Origin: Apium graveolens
Taxonomy: Eukaryota > Streptophyta > Magnoliopsida > Apiales > Apiaceae
Direction of reading: 5' to 3'
Length of the DNA: 64,000 nucleotides
Assembly (NCBI RefSeq): GCF_009905375.1
Contig: NC_133650.1
Coordinates: 288,474,423 to 288,538,422, forward strand
Shown here: in pieces, positions 37,690 through 49,538 of the stretch
Position numbering within the stretch: the first letter of the stretch is position 1
Layout: every line of letters begins with the position of its first letter
Notes under the pieces: generated by a model
Seen by the model: only the letters and a program-made list of their open reading frames with translations
The model's database searches: none
What the model was told of the DNA's origin: nothing
Position numbers and translations under genes: made by a program

Positions 37690-38639
37690 CACTACAAGAA
37701 AAACGGCTAAATACAACCGGTCCAAAACCGGTCGTATTTAACTAAATTCGACCGCTGGCGGTTGAATTTAGTTAGATACAACCAGTTATAAGACCGGTCG
37801 TACATATGGGAGTGATATTTAGTAGGTAGGTTGTATTTATACTAAATTCGACTGATTGAATTCTACCGGTTGTATTTGAAATGCGACTGAACGCGGTCAA
37901 ACTAAATTTTCACCAAAATTTGAAATTTTCACAAAAAACATTTAAAAATTTTAAAAAATTTAAATGGACCGCCCAAAAATATAAATTCAACCGTATTCAA
38001 TCGATAATACAATTTTAATTTCAACTGCATTCGATCGATATGACACACACCAGAATTAAAAAAAATCTCGCCGGAAATCGGAATTTTCCAGATTCGAGTG
38101 AATATTTAAATTTTAAAATATTATCAAACACAAAAAAATCAAAATTCTCCCATAATGTATAATTTTTTCGCCATCATAAATATTTGTGCATGTGATGAAT
38201 GTTATTCTTGTATATAAATATATAATTTTTTATAATATATAATACTATTTAAAATTTTAAGTATATTTTATTTTTTTTATTTATTAAATACAACCGCTTG
38301 CAATCATTTTAATTATTTCAACTGATTTCGATTGAAATCGTTTTTTGTCATTTCAACAAATTTAAACAAAAAGAGCAGGAAAAAATCCCGCCATTTGGTA
38401 AGGCTAAATTCGACCGCTAGCGGTTGAATTTAGGAGCGCAAAATAATTCAGTTGGCGGGATAATTCCCTCCATTTTTTGCTGGAGTTAAATTCAACCGCA
38501 CAAAAAATCCGGTCGCATTTATTACTAAATTCGACCGCGGGCGGTTGTATTTAGTCGTGCCCAATAAATCAACCGGAATTGGTCAAATTTAGGCCGGTTG
38601 AATTTGTGCAGTTGAATTTAGCCTTACTTTCTTGTAGTG
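37690..38639. mobile_element. Non-autonomous CACTA element, 950 bp
   Basis: CACTACAAGAAA at 37690 is matched by TTTCTTGTAGTG ending 38639, flanked by ACT on both sides (37687-37689 and 38640-38642). The uninterrupted site ACACACTTCTAATAATT exists at about 48474, confirming the insertion. Subterminal repeats of the CGACCG...GGTTG type are frequent. No transposase frame is present, so it needs an autonomous relative. Confidence 0.9.
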
Positions 38640-39211
38640 ACTTCTAATAATTAACCCCCTTATTGCGAGAATTTAAATTATGGTAAAGTCAATAGATATT
38701 GTAATTGAAGTAATTTATTAATTTCCAATACTCTTCAAATATAAATCTATACCTAATAAATTAAACTATATTTACATTCGCGTTCTGTATTCAAGCACTT
38801 CAAAGAAATTCTAAAATAACTTAACTTAATAATTAAAATTCTTAAAATAACATGATTTAGTAGTTTACTTACTCGAATTTTTACAAATTCGCAAAGGTAG
38901 AGATTGAGAATGCAATTAACTTTGGCAACGAAAGGTAATGCTTAGGATGTGAAAGTGCTAAAACATTTTATAAGGGGACTATATCAGAGTTATATCCATG
39001 AAACATTGAAGTTATCTTTTAATAGAACATTAGTTTAATATGTAGCTAGTTATTTCATTGGTTTATCTTGTAAAAATTGATGTATATTATGGATTATTGG
39101 TAATGATAAATCTGAGTGTTGGTAATTTTGGTAAACTTTTGGAGTATTTGGTATTTTTGTTAATGCATATATATATATATAATATATTGATATATTTAAG
39201 GGCATATTACA

Positions 39212-39453
39212 ATACTTCAAGAAAATAAATCGATGTATATTAAACACCGTGACATTGTTTATCATATATTTTACATCAGTTGCAAACTGATATATAATAC
39301 ATATTAAAACATAGGTTGCTGAAATGAAACTATTGTTAGAAATGTTAATAAACATCGGTTCAAAACCGATGTGAAGAACATGGACCTTTTACTCGGTTTT
39401 TAGCACTTTACATGTCTGTTGTGACCCGTTGTTTATTGACATTTTTTGTAGTG
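39212..39453. mobile_element. Possible CACTA-type MITE, about 240 bp
   Basis: The right edge reads TTTTTTGTAGTG (39442-39453) and the left edge TACTTCAAGAAAATAA is a decayed CACTACAAGAAA. ACATCGG/CCGATGT pairs occur inside. A matching copy lies at about 53495-53735 in block Y copy 2. Confidence 0.4.
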
Positions 39454-39564
39454 TATATATATAAAGACACAACCATATATGTTCGATATCGAAACGACCA
39501 ATGTAGATCTCAATCATGTGTAGCACCTTTATATATTGGAAAATAATGAACTAACGTATATATT

Positions 39565-41615
39565 CATAATATACATTTGATTTTCTATAAACCGATGTAT
39601 AAAGTAGAGTCAAACGACTAATATATGTCTTCCTCTTCAAAATTTGACATATATATATCATTATATAAGTTGCCTTTTCTAATTATTGTGCGGCGTAAAA
39701 TCCACAACATGCTTTATAAGTCATAATTCATATCTCATAAAAAATATTTACACAATTTATTCTTACTTTATTTTACATTAAAATTTTATGTTTATACTAA
39801 GACTTCATTTGCAAAACATACTAACAAGTACAAAACATACTCCACTATTACAAAACCTACTCAATTAAGAAAAACTTACTCACACATCTTTTCCTTTAAT
39901 TAACAATTTAATAAAAAACTACATCTTACTTTAAATTATGTTATAAAATATAAAACCTACAACAACTACTTCTTCGTACAAAACCTACTACTTACTAGAA
40001 AACTATTCCATTCTCAAAAACGTACTCTCCAAAGTACTAAATGTGCTAGCTAAGTACTTCAAAACTCATTCATAATACTTAAACCTACTCCATTCTGTAA
40101 AATTTACTCGATATAAATCGTTCTTCGTGTTGTAAAACTTAGCCCATAATATTAAAATCTACTCCACCCTTCAAATAAAAATGAAAGAAATCACTTATTC
40201 ACGGTATTGTACTACAGTGCAATTTATGTAAGAATAAATCTTTCCTGACAAAAAAAATACAAAATCTAGCCTTCTTTAATTTTAGATTATATCCCTAATT
40301 ATAGTTTTCTAAAATAATTATATATACGTGTTTGAATCCATTCTGCAAAGTAATGAAGCATCATTAAATGAATACATGGATGTACTCGAGATAGCTGAAA
40401 TTAATATATTTTTCTGGATTTACTTGAAAGTTCTTATATGGTTATTAAGAAAATCAACCTATATCAACCCAGTTCATGAATGACAATTATGAAATTTCAA
40501 TTCACCGCCACAGCAGATGGATATATTAATTAAACAACACTTCATCTAGGTTTTTTCCCACAAATTTGCTTTGATTTACAAAATTAGAATGGAAGGTACC
40601 GTTCTAACTAATTTTGGTAAACTATTGTATTGATAGATTGTTACGCGAGTTGGGGCTTTAATTAACGTATTCCTCCGATGTGGCGGTGAATTGAAATTGC
40701 ACCACTGTCATTCATGAATTGGCTTGGTATGGGTTGATTTTCTTAATGTACCATATATGAACTTTCTAGTAAATCCATAAACATATATTAATATGAGCTA
40801 TCTGGAGTACATCCATATCTTTATTTAATTATGTTTCACTACTTTGTAGAATGGATTCAAACACTTATATAGTATTGTTTTAGAAAACTATATTTAGGGA
40901 TATAATATGAAATTAAAGAAGACTAAATTTTGTATTTTTTTGTCATGAATATTTTATTCTTACATAAATTACACTGTAACTAAATATCACGAATAAGTGA
41001 TTTCTTTTATTTTTATTTGAAGGGTGGAGTAGGTTTTAGTACTATGGGCTAAGTTTTACAGCAAGAAGTATGATTTATATCGAGTACATTTTACTGAATG
41101 AGGTAGGTTTAAGTATTATGAATGAGTTTTGAAGTACTTAGCTAGCACATTTAGTACTTTGGAGAGTAGGTTTTTCACAATGGAATAGTTTTCTAGTAAA
41201 TATTAAGTTTTGTACGAAGAAGTAGTTGTTCTAGGTTTTATATTACATAACATAATTTAAAGTAAGATGTAGTTTTTTATTAAATTGTTAATTAAAGGAA
41301 AAGATGTGTGAGTAAGTTTTTCTTAATTGAGTAGGTTTTGTAATAGTGGAGTATGTTTTGTATTTGTTAGTAGGTTTTGCAAATGAAGTCATAGTATAAA
41401 CATAAAATTTTAATGTAAAATAAAGTAAGAATAAATTGTTTAAATACTTTTTTCTGGGGAATGACTTATAACTTATAAAGCATGTTGGGGATTTTACGTC
41501 TCACAAAAATTAAAAAGGCAACTTATGTAACGATTTATTCATCGAATTTGGAAAAGGGAGACATATATTAGTGGTCTGACTTTACTTTATACGTCGGTTC
41601 ATAAAACATCAAAAC
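39565..41615. repeat. Long inverted repeat, arms about 0.95 kb, copy 1
   Basis: The left arm (about 39565-40535) and right arm (about 40660-41615) are imperfect reverse complements, with a loop of about 120 bp near 40600. Matching examples: ACTCAATTAAGAAAAACTT near 39860 against AAGTTTTTCTTAATTGAGT near 41315, and CCGCCACAGCAGATGG near 40505 against CCGATGTGGCGG near 40676. There is no protein frame. It could be a foldback transposon or a source of hairpin RNA. Confidence 0.85.
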
Positions 41616-42217
41616 TTGTAACTAAATATATGATTTGACTCGCAAATGTACGATCTACACTTATTCATAACAAAAAATATTGAAATATTACTCAAATCGA
41701 ACCCTAATTAAATCAAACTTTAAAAAGAAAAATTACACAAGAATGTGTCTGGATTGTGTATATAGACATAAGTAAAAAGAACGAATGAAAAAATGAATTG
41801 ATTTGGTTAAGAAAATTAAAGAAAATGGAAGCGGCTGAAAGAAGAAGGGAAGTGGATTCGTCCGGTGGAGAAGTGGTTTTGTTGTACGTTCTTGGGTGGG
41901 GGATAAAGAGGTAGTAGAAAATTACTTTACTCGTAAATTAGTTGGTATTTTAGACAGTTATATTTAATTAAGACAAAATGGGGTACATTTAATTACAAGT
42001 CGGGGAATTGATTACAAGGTAACGATCCGCGTGCTACATTTTTATCAAATAAAAAATTAACACGTGGCCTGTGCTCCGGATTTGTAAGGTGCAGTGCACC
42101 TAACCCCTCTCAATTATTTAGTCTACACATTTATTCTTTACCAGTAAATCAAATTTCATACATATAAAATTGCTAAAATCATTTTTACGATTTTAAATTA
42201 ATAAAAAATACTAATTA

Positions 42218-42442
42218 CTCCCTCTGTTTATTATATGTCGCTTGACTTTCTTGCACACAATTCTAAGTCCTTTGACCGCATACATAAAATATATTTTTTA
42301 AAAATTTTCTTTTTGTAAATTAAAGTTTTAGTTATTTCTTTTCATAAAAATAAAAAATAAAAGATTATTATTCTAACTATGTAGTCAAAACGCTTAGAAG
42401 TATGTGCACAAAAGTCAAACTTCATATAAAAAACAGAGGGAG
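42218..42442. mobile_element. Stowaway-type MITE, 225 bp
   Basis: CTCCCTCTGTTTATTATATG at the left is mirrored by CATATAAAAAACAGAGGGAG at the right, with TA on both sides (42216-42217 and 42443-42444). These termini and the TA target are characteristic of Stowaway (Tc1/mariner-derived) MITEs. Confidence 0.85.
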
Positions 42443-42444
42443 TA

Positions 42445-42919
42445 GTACTGAAATTGAATTTAAACTAATCCAAAAATTTCGTTATATCATTTCAATTTAT
42501 GCAATAAATGAATGTTAATTTTATCTTATAAAAGTAAAACTATATATGAATTATAAATATTAGACATTTATAACACAAAAATTTACTAAATTTATCTTGT
42601 ATGACTTTTGAATAAAATAAATTTATAACAATTCATTAATTCAATAAAAAATTGAAAATATAATTTTGATTGATTTTTATCATAAATTCCATCCATAAGA
42701 GTGTACAGTCGAATTTAGGATTAGGTTTAATTTTATATTATATTTTGTTGTTCGAAAACTTTACACCGACCAAATTTTAATATTATATTTTGTTACGCGA
42801 AATCTTTATACCGACCAAAATTTAATGTTTCTATTATCAAATAGAAAAATCAAAATTCTCATATCACCTATATTTTTTTCATCATCATAAATATTTGTAT
42901 ATGTGATGCATGTTATGAT
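42445..42919. other. AT-rich DNA with short repeats
   Basis: No gene seen. A segment of about 55 bp (TTATATTTTGTT...TTTACACCGACCAAA) is duplicated near 42735-42825, and 42840-42915 resembles the interior of the CACTA element at about 38125-38200. Confidence 0.4.
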
Positions 42920-43483
42920 ATTATCAAAGTTTAAAAACAAGATATTTTTATTTGGTTTGCCATTTTAACAGTCACACATTAGTTTGACTAGTACCACTAA
43001 ATAGTGTTTAATCCTGAATTGGTTTTTGATTTTCTTAAAAATATTTTTCATATCCAACCATATTTTCCATATTTTTCTTATATATGTTAGTGATATTTCT
43101 AAAGTTTCAAATCAAAATACTTTATTTGGTTTATCATATTAACGGTCAAGTTGATGCTTGACTCGTACAACTAACTAGTGTTTAGTCGTGAATTGGTGTT
43201 CTAATTTTTTTTAAAATATTTTTTATCGATCCAACTGTATGGATGTCAATATATGTATATATATATATATTAGTGATATAACCAAAGTTTCATTTCAAAA
43301 TTATTTTATTTTCTTCGTCATTTTAACAGTCAAACATCAGTTTGACTGGTACCACTAAGTAGTGTTTAGTCCTGAATTGGTGTTTTGATTTTTTTAAAAA
43401 TATTATTGATCGATACAACCCTATGAATGTTAGAATATATATTTTAGTGATATAACCAAAGTTTCAAATCAAAATTTTTTTTG
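42920..43483. repeat. Diverged satellite-like repeat, about 175-180 bp period
   Basis: Three decayed units share AGTTTGACT-GTACCACTAA, a GATCCAACT-TATGGATGT block and TAGTGATATAACCAAAGTTTC. The TGATAT marker falls at 43091, 43274 and 43448. The GATCCAACNGTANGGATGTTAA block resembles the main satellite (GATCCAACCGTACGGATG), so this may be a distant relative. Confidence 0.55.
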
Positions 43484-43564
43484 TTTTTATTATCTCTATC
43501 AGAGCATTTGAACTAAAATTTTGCATAACATTAATTGCCGTTTTCTATCACAGCTAACATTTAT

Positions 43565-43850
43565 TTATGACATTAAATGTTTTAAACATAAAAAGTCTAG
43601 CCTTGGCGGGCCTACGTATTCTAGGTAGGTAGATGGCTTTATGGAATTAAATGTTTTAAACATAAAAAGTCTCGCCTTGGTGGGCCTATGTATTCTAGAT
43701 AGGTAGATGGCTACATGTCCAACGTGAAACAAGAAGTACAAACACAAGTCAAAACTATATCTTTAGTGTAAAGTATAAAAAGTCTACCGTGAGCCCGGGT
43801 CCCGATACTTCTTCTAGGTAGGTAAATGACCATATCTCCTACGTGAAAAA
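43565..43850 (+). repeat. Promoter-proximal tandem repeats upstream of HPt copy 1
   Basis: Units of about 74 bp start at 43572 and 43646 (ATTAAATGTTTTAAACATAA ... CTTGG-GGGCCTA ... CTAGGTAGGTAGATGG), and a third, more diverged unit starts near 43771. They end about 110 bp upstream of the ATG at 43961. Similar units precede copy 2, so they may be part of its promoter. Confidence 0.7.
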
Positions 43851-43960
43851 ACAAGCACAAGCATAAAATCAGAGTCAACATCTCTTATAATTTAAATTTC
43901 CAATAACTTAAAGAAACTACTTCCTATAGAAACTCTCAACATTTTATTTTAATATTAAAA

Positions 43961-45559
43961 ATGGCTAATGTTAGCACTACTGTTCAATTACAAAGACAAA
44001 TACTTGACTATACTAACTATTTGTATAATGAGGTATTTTTTTCTTTCTGGATTAGTTATGTACACTTAATTTATAATTTTTTCTAGTGTGTGTTTAATGA
44101 TGCTTACATATAAATTGTTCTTATGGGTTTTTTATTATGTTGTGTTTGTGTTTTACTTGAAACTCAACAAGATGTGCTAATGTGCATTTCTATTGTTGAT
44201 TTGTGTATGTATTGTTTATACATACCCATTGATGATGTTTTTGTAATTACAAAAAAATTAGGCATATCTGGATGGTCAATTCAAAAACCTTCAAAAGATG
44301 CAAGACGATCTTAGCGACCCAAATTTTGTGGTTGAAACCGTGTCTAACTTCTTCGACAATTTTGAGAGAACCGTTCTTAACATTATAACAGTTTTGTAAG
44401 ATTAATTTGACTCTGTTGTGTGTGGACATTTTTGGCCATACTTTTTGTATTGATTCTACTGATTAATCTAATAAACCATACTTTATTTCTATGTACCTTT
44501 ATTTCTAGGCACCAACAACTAATTGATTGGAAAAAAGTTGAAATCCTTACCTTTTTGCTCAAAGGTTCCACATTCAGGTAAATTAATTTTATTAATACAT
44601 ATGTGGAAAGTCATTATACCATGTATTTATGTGGTGGGAAGAGTTTTTCACCTAAAACTTCTCTACTGTGTCCTAGTTTTGGTGTTTTAATATTTTTTAG
44701 ATCTAGTGTAATATTTTACTCAAGTCATTTTGGTTCAACTATAATTATTACCACAAGCATGTCCTTACTCTAATATGAAAGTTTAATCAGTTACGGTTCA
44801 TATGCATGTTAAATATTTTTTATAGTGCCTCATATATGTTTAATTATAATTAGGAGAGATTTCATTTTAAATAATTTAATTATTATAAGATGTTTACAAA
44901 CTTACATCTCTTGTGAGCCCTGATCAATTTTTATTATAAGCACTACTTATTTTATTATATGCAACACCACTATAAGCCTGTGAATGCTCACATGCTAGTC
45001 GGTAGCCACCATTGTGGGATAAAATAGTTCAAAATTGAATAAGACAATGTTTTAGTTGTTATGGTTAAAAGATATAAAAGAAATATATTATTCTAACTTA
45101 TAAAAAATCAATGGTTTTTGTTTAACCAATACATTATGTTGTTAATATTTTTTGTCAGCATTGGAGCACACAGACTTCACGAGGCATGTAATGTCCTCGT
45201 TGAGCACTACATGCAACAAAATGTTCAAGGGTAATTTTACTCTCAAGGGTACATTTTCATTTGTGGTGTACGTGTTACTAACTAACTAAACCTTTATATT
45301 TGCAGATGTTTCGATTCGGTACAAAAAATACAAACATAATATTTTTTAGTGAAGAACAAGCTTGAGACCTTGCTCAAGGTACTTTTAATCAAGAGTAAAT
45401 TTGGTGCCCATAAATACATACATTACATGTTTTTATAAGATGAAAGCACATTCTATTGTAGAAGGAATTATAATACAATCATTTCTTTGAAAATTGTAGT
45501 TACACGACCAACTTGTTGCTGCTGGGGATCAATTCCAAGGCAATGAAGTTTTGGAATAG
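43961..45559 (+). pseudogene. HPt (AHP-like) gene copy 1, inactivated
   Basis: Six exon-like segments with GT-AG borders: 43961-44032, 44262-44395, 44509-44577, 45159-45230, 45306-45378, 45500-45559. They match copy 2 and the exon pattern of plant histidine-containing phosphotransfer genes. These normally relay phosphate from cytokinin receptor kinases to nuclear response regulators. The motif that should read His-Gln-Leu-Lys-Gly reads Phe-Leu-Leu-Lys-Gly. Codon 127 in exon 5 is TAA (45337-45339) where copy 2 has GAA, removing the last helix. A one-base deletion in the last exon (GGGGA against GGGGGA) also changes the C-terminus. It is therefore probably a pseudogene or encodes a truncated protein. 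Confidence 0.85.
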
Positions 45560-47866
45560 CGACACATGCAGGAATAGCTAGAATAGCCCCTCACATCTTA
45601 AAATAGTTATTCTTGTTAATGTTCTTTTTGCTTATGGAGCTATGAAGCATATTTTTGTTATTAAAAACTTGTATTTTGGTTTATGGAATATACTATATTA
45701 GTATAATGTACTCTTTTTATTTATGATTAAATTGTTTTAAACATTCTTGGGGTAAGTATTGTTTAATTACAATTATGCATGTAGCTTGGTGGTTTTATTA
45801 ATTATACTTAATTAATTAATTAATTATAAATGATAGATAAATTCTATATTTTACTATTTAGACCAATAGAACGTGTAAATTACATAATTATTTTTGGTAA
45901 AGGAAGCATAGAAAACTTGCCCCTCCGATAACTAGCGCACTAGTAGTCAAAATTCACCTTTCCGGGTTAATAATTTCACCTCGACTATTTTCTAAAATAA
46001 ATAAATAATCACACCAAATAATTTTAGTATAAATATTTCAAGAAAATTTAATCCTATGAACTTTTTTTTAGATAATAATCGAATATGTAACGACCACCTA
46101 AATATTTAATTTCTTAGATACTAATTTTAATAACTCACCCTTCGCTATTCATAAAAATTCAAATCGAATTTATTATCTAGCAAGAAAATAATTTGGTTTT
46201 TGAGAATAACTCAATTAATCATTCCATGAACTGAAATTGCACTCGTACCCAAATTTATACATACTAAAATAATCTTCATTCATTTTCTTAAGTGAAGAAA
46301 ATATCCTAAATTATAAAATAATAATTATTAAATTCTTTTTGTGATCCTTTATTGTCAATTAGTATTTATCGACTATTCTCTAATTAATATATCTCAAATA
46401 TCCAAATCAATGATATTTACGTACATCCAAGATAATAGTTCTTATATAATATATTATTTCTTTTATTCGATAAACTCCCATACATTTTATTAACGGTTTA
46501 ATTTATTTTCAGTTGGTAATTCATGTCACGAATATCCCAACTCCACATATTCAATTACTACTAATTCCACCACTCACTTTATTTTATATTTATTTAATTC
46601 TAAATTCTATTTATTTATTTATTCATTAAATTTTACTTCTTGATATTCATATATGAATAATCTCCCACCTTCTCTTTTATTTTTCTTAGGGCCACAAATA
46701 TTTGAACCAGCATTCAATATTACACCACAATTACAATTGAACTAAATTCAACCTTACAAAAAAAACTACTCATCCTTATCATTATTTTAATATTTTTCTC
46801 TCCCTTTTATTCAATGATTCTTATTATTTGTTCATTTTTTAAACAAAACAATTAATTGGGTAGCTAAAGGACTAAACTGCCCCTCCTTCTTCACCTTCAA
46901 CCTCACCAGCAACAAGGGCGGCCACCGGCAACAGCCTCCGTCCAGTCGCCGGCCGACCATTTTCTGGAAAGGTCAAAATACCAAGATTTTACACTCGTTT
47001 AAGTGCTTTCATCCCTATTTATCAATCCGCCAAGGTGATTTCTTCGGATTCGACCTCGACCCCATTTTTCGGCCAAAATTTCAAAAAAAATCTCTCTCTC
47101 TCTCTCCGATTATCTCTTTCTCTCTCGTTCTCGGTCTCTCTCCTTTTTTTTTTCTCTCTCTCTCTCACCCGTTATCACGCCGCCGCCACCACCGATGGTG
47201 GTGGCTTCGTCCTCCCAAAACAATAAAAACACACCACAACATACACACACACGCACACAATCCACACATGCACGCACACGATTACACCACCACACTCAAG
47301 CAACTACCCACCCCCTTCTCCTCCTCCTTTCATTCTCAACACAAATAATCAACTAACCCCCTTATTCAATTCATAAAAATCAAATACCTATTTCCATTGC
47401 AAACCCTATTTTGTTTAATATGGGGATAAATCCCAATTTCTAATAAATTGGACCCTGATGGCCCATTTAATTTTGATTATTAATAATGAACCATTTTTTT
47501 GCATTAATCAAACTTTAGCATTTCTAAAATATTAATCATACAAAATAATTTATAACCAAAATTAATTATGCAATCCTACATGATCCTTGATCATAAATAT
47601 AATTTAAGACAAATCATTCATATCTTTAATAATTGAAGAAAAGATCCAAAAGTAATTATCTTAAATATATTTTAGTTGTTTTTAATTCATCCCAAATACA
47701 CTTCTCTTGGTTGCCACTCTAATTCTCCTCCAAAAATCCACTTGATCCTTGCTTGATTACCACCAACCCTAACTATAATATCCTAATTAGTTTACTAGTG
47801 AGTGTTGAAATGTTGGGGAAGAAATAATTTAGGAATTATATGGTGGTGTGTTTGGTGAGTCTCAAC
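45560..47866. other. Block W, 3' flank of HPt copy 1
   Basis: No gene is supported. It contains a CT-rich run at 47091-47166 followed by a CCACCACCGATGGTGGTGG palindrome, then CA-rich DNA; this resembles a leader region, but no convincing ORF follows. About 800 bp (46185-46985), including a GC-rich piece near 46910, is absent from the second W copy (compare 51770). TATA-rich stretches occur throughout. Confidence 0.5.
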
Positions 47867-48480
47867 TCATTTATAACTTTATTAACTAACTAATGTGAGT
47901 TAATTAACTATGGTAAGAATACTCTCCCGCACTCTAGAATTCCCTAGAGGTTTCTAATCGAGAATATAATTTTAAATTACTAGTAGAGATATATAAATAG
48001 TCTTTTATTAGTTAGCCTTTTTGTTTTATAATTTACTAAAATACCATAATCTACACCAATACTTTAAAATATATTGTTTCAAAACTTAGAGAATAAATTA
48101 AGTATTTGCTAACTCACAAAGTCCATAAAATATTTTGAAGAATAAAATGTACTTTAATATTTAATTAACTAAATAAGTTAAAATAAAATATTACTCTTTT
48201 CCGAGAAGTTATGAAGTAAATAAAAATGCAAAAATATAATAATTTATAAGGGAGGGAATTAGTGACACAACCCTCTTAAATTGGAAAAATGTACAAAGTA
48301 CGAAATATTGGTAATTGAATATTTACAAAATAAAATAAAGTTTTCCGAAATAGAAATTATAATCGTTGAAATAAGCTAGCCACAAACTCACTATAAAATA
48401 CCATAAATGCTTAATCGTGAATAATATTTTCTCAAAAGTTATTAGAGATACTATTAAATTTAAAAAAAATGTTTCAATAA
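47867..48480 (+). repeat. Block X, copy 2
   Basis: Matches 12448-13052 and 52725-53340. Here X runs directly into the first bases of Y, showing the state before element 2 and the CACTA element inserted in the other copy. Confidence 0.85.
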
Positions 48481-49053
48481 CACACTTCTAATAATTAACC
48501 CCTTATTGCGAGAATTTAATATATATATATGTAATCAGTGTATAATTTATTAGATGATATTTTTTATAAGGTTTTAATTTATACAACACATTATATCCTT
48601 ATATATAATAAGCGTTTGGTCCTATATCGCCAAAATAATCTTAATCTTTGATACGATATTTGTAAAAATAGACGATCAATATTATATCTTATTAGAAAAC
48701 CCCTCTAAAATCAATTAAAATAATTCTTAATACAATCATGAATAGAAAATGATCACATTATTCTCATACTAAAACAAGAGAATACATTGCAATATCTAAA
48801 TACAATCCGGGATAGAATATGATTAGAGGTTCACCAATCATATAAATAAAAGGAATACATTGTTCTAGTAATCCTCAACCACTAAAATATAATGCCTTGA
48901 TAAATAGAAAAAAAAGTTATCACACAATGAAATTGAGTACTCCCTAATAAATATGCAAAGAAAAATAAAAAAACCAAAATAAAATAAATTCTTTAGGTAA
49001 TGAGTATTTTTTGTGTTTATCGCCTTCATTTGAGCCAAAATTTCTCTTCTGTA
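48481..49053. other. Stub of block Y and spacer
   Basis: The first 40 bases repeat the start of block Y (CTTCTAATAATTAACC...GCGAGAATTTAA), after which similarity stops. The rest is AT-rich DNA with no gene or recognised repeat. It joins the two W copies. Confidence 0.6.
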
Positions 49054-49144
49054 TTTTTTGTTTTTATTATCTCTATCAGAGCATTTGAACTAAAATTTTG
49101 CATAACATTAATTGCCATTTTTTATCACAACTAACATTTATTTA

Positions 49145-49425
49145 TGACATTAAATATTTTAAACGTAAAAAGTCTAGCCTTGGCGGGCCTACGTATTCTA
49201 GGTAGGTAGATAGCTTTATGACATTAAATGTTTTCAATATAAAAAGTCTAGCCTTGGTGGGCCTACCTATTCTAGGTAGGTAGATGGCTACATGCCCAAC
49301 GTGAAACGAGCAGTACAAACATAAGTCAAAAGCAATATCTTTAGTGTAAAGTATAAAAAGTCTACCGTGGGCCCGGGCCCCGATACTTCTTCTAGGTAGG
49401 TAGATGACCATATCTCCTAGGTGAA
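49145..49425 (+). repeat. Promoter-proximal tandem repeats upstream of HPt copy 2
   Basis: Same three-unit arrangement as at 43565-43850: two units with CTTGG-GGGCCTAC and CTAGGTAGGTAGAT, and a third diverged unit with CCCGGGCCCCGATAC. It ends about 110 bp before the ATG. Confidence 0.7.
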
Positions 49426-49538
49426 ACAACAAGCACAAGCATAAAATCAGAGGCAACATCTCTTACAATTTAAATTTCCAATACCTTAGAGAAACTACTT
49501 CCTACATAAACTCTCAACATTTTCTTTGAATATTAAAA

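Larger units (their letters stand above)
38640..42217. repeat. Block Y, copy 1
   Basis: Begins CTTCTAATAATTAACC and matches 53344-56533. It contains a small CACTA-like MITE and the long inverted repeat. Segment 38750-39165 is absent from copy 2. No coding frame is credible; all open stretches fall in the inverted repeat or in AT-rich DNA. Confidence 0.85.

Noticed and set aside
47035..47295. Short frames on both strands over the CT/CA-rich tract
   Set aside because: They arise from simple repeats and are not conserved between the two W copies.
49142..49459. Minus-strand 105-codon frame upstream of HPt copy 2
   Set aside because: It is the antisense of the tandem repeats and the counterpart in copy 1 is shortened; no evidence of coding.
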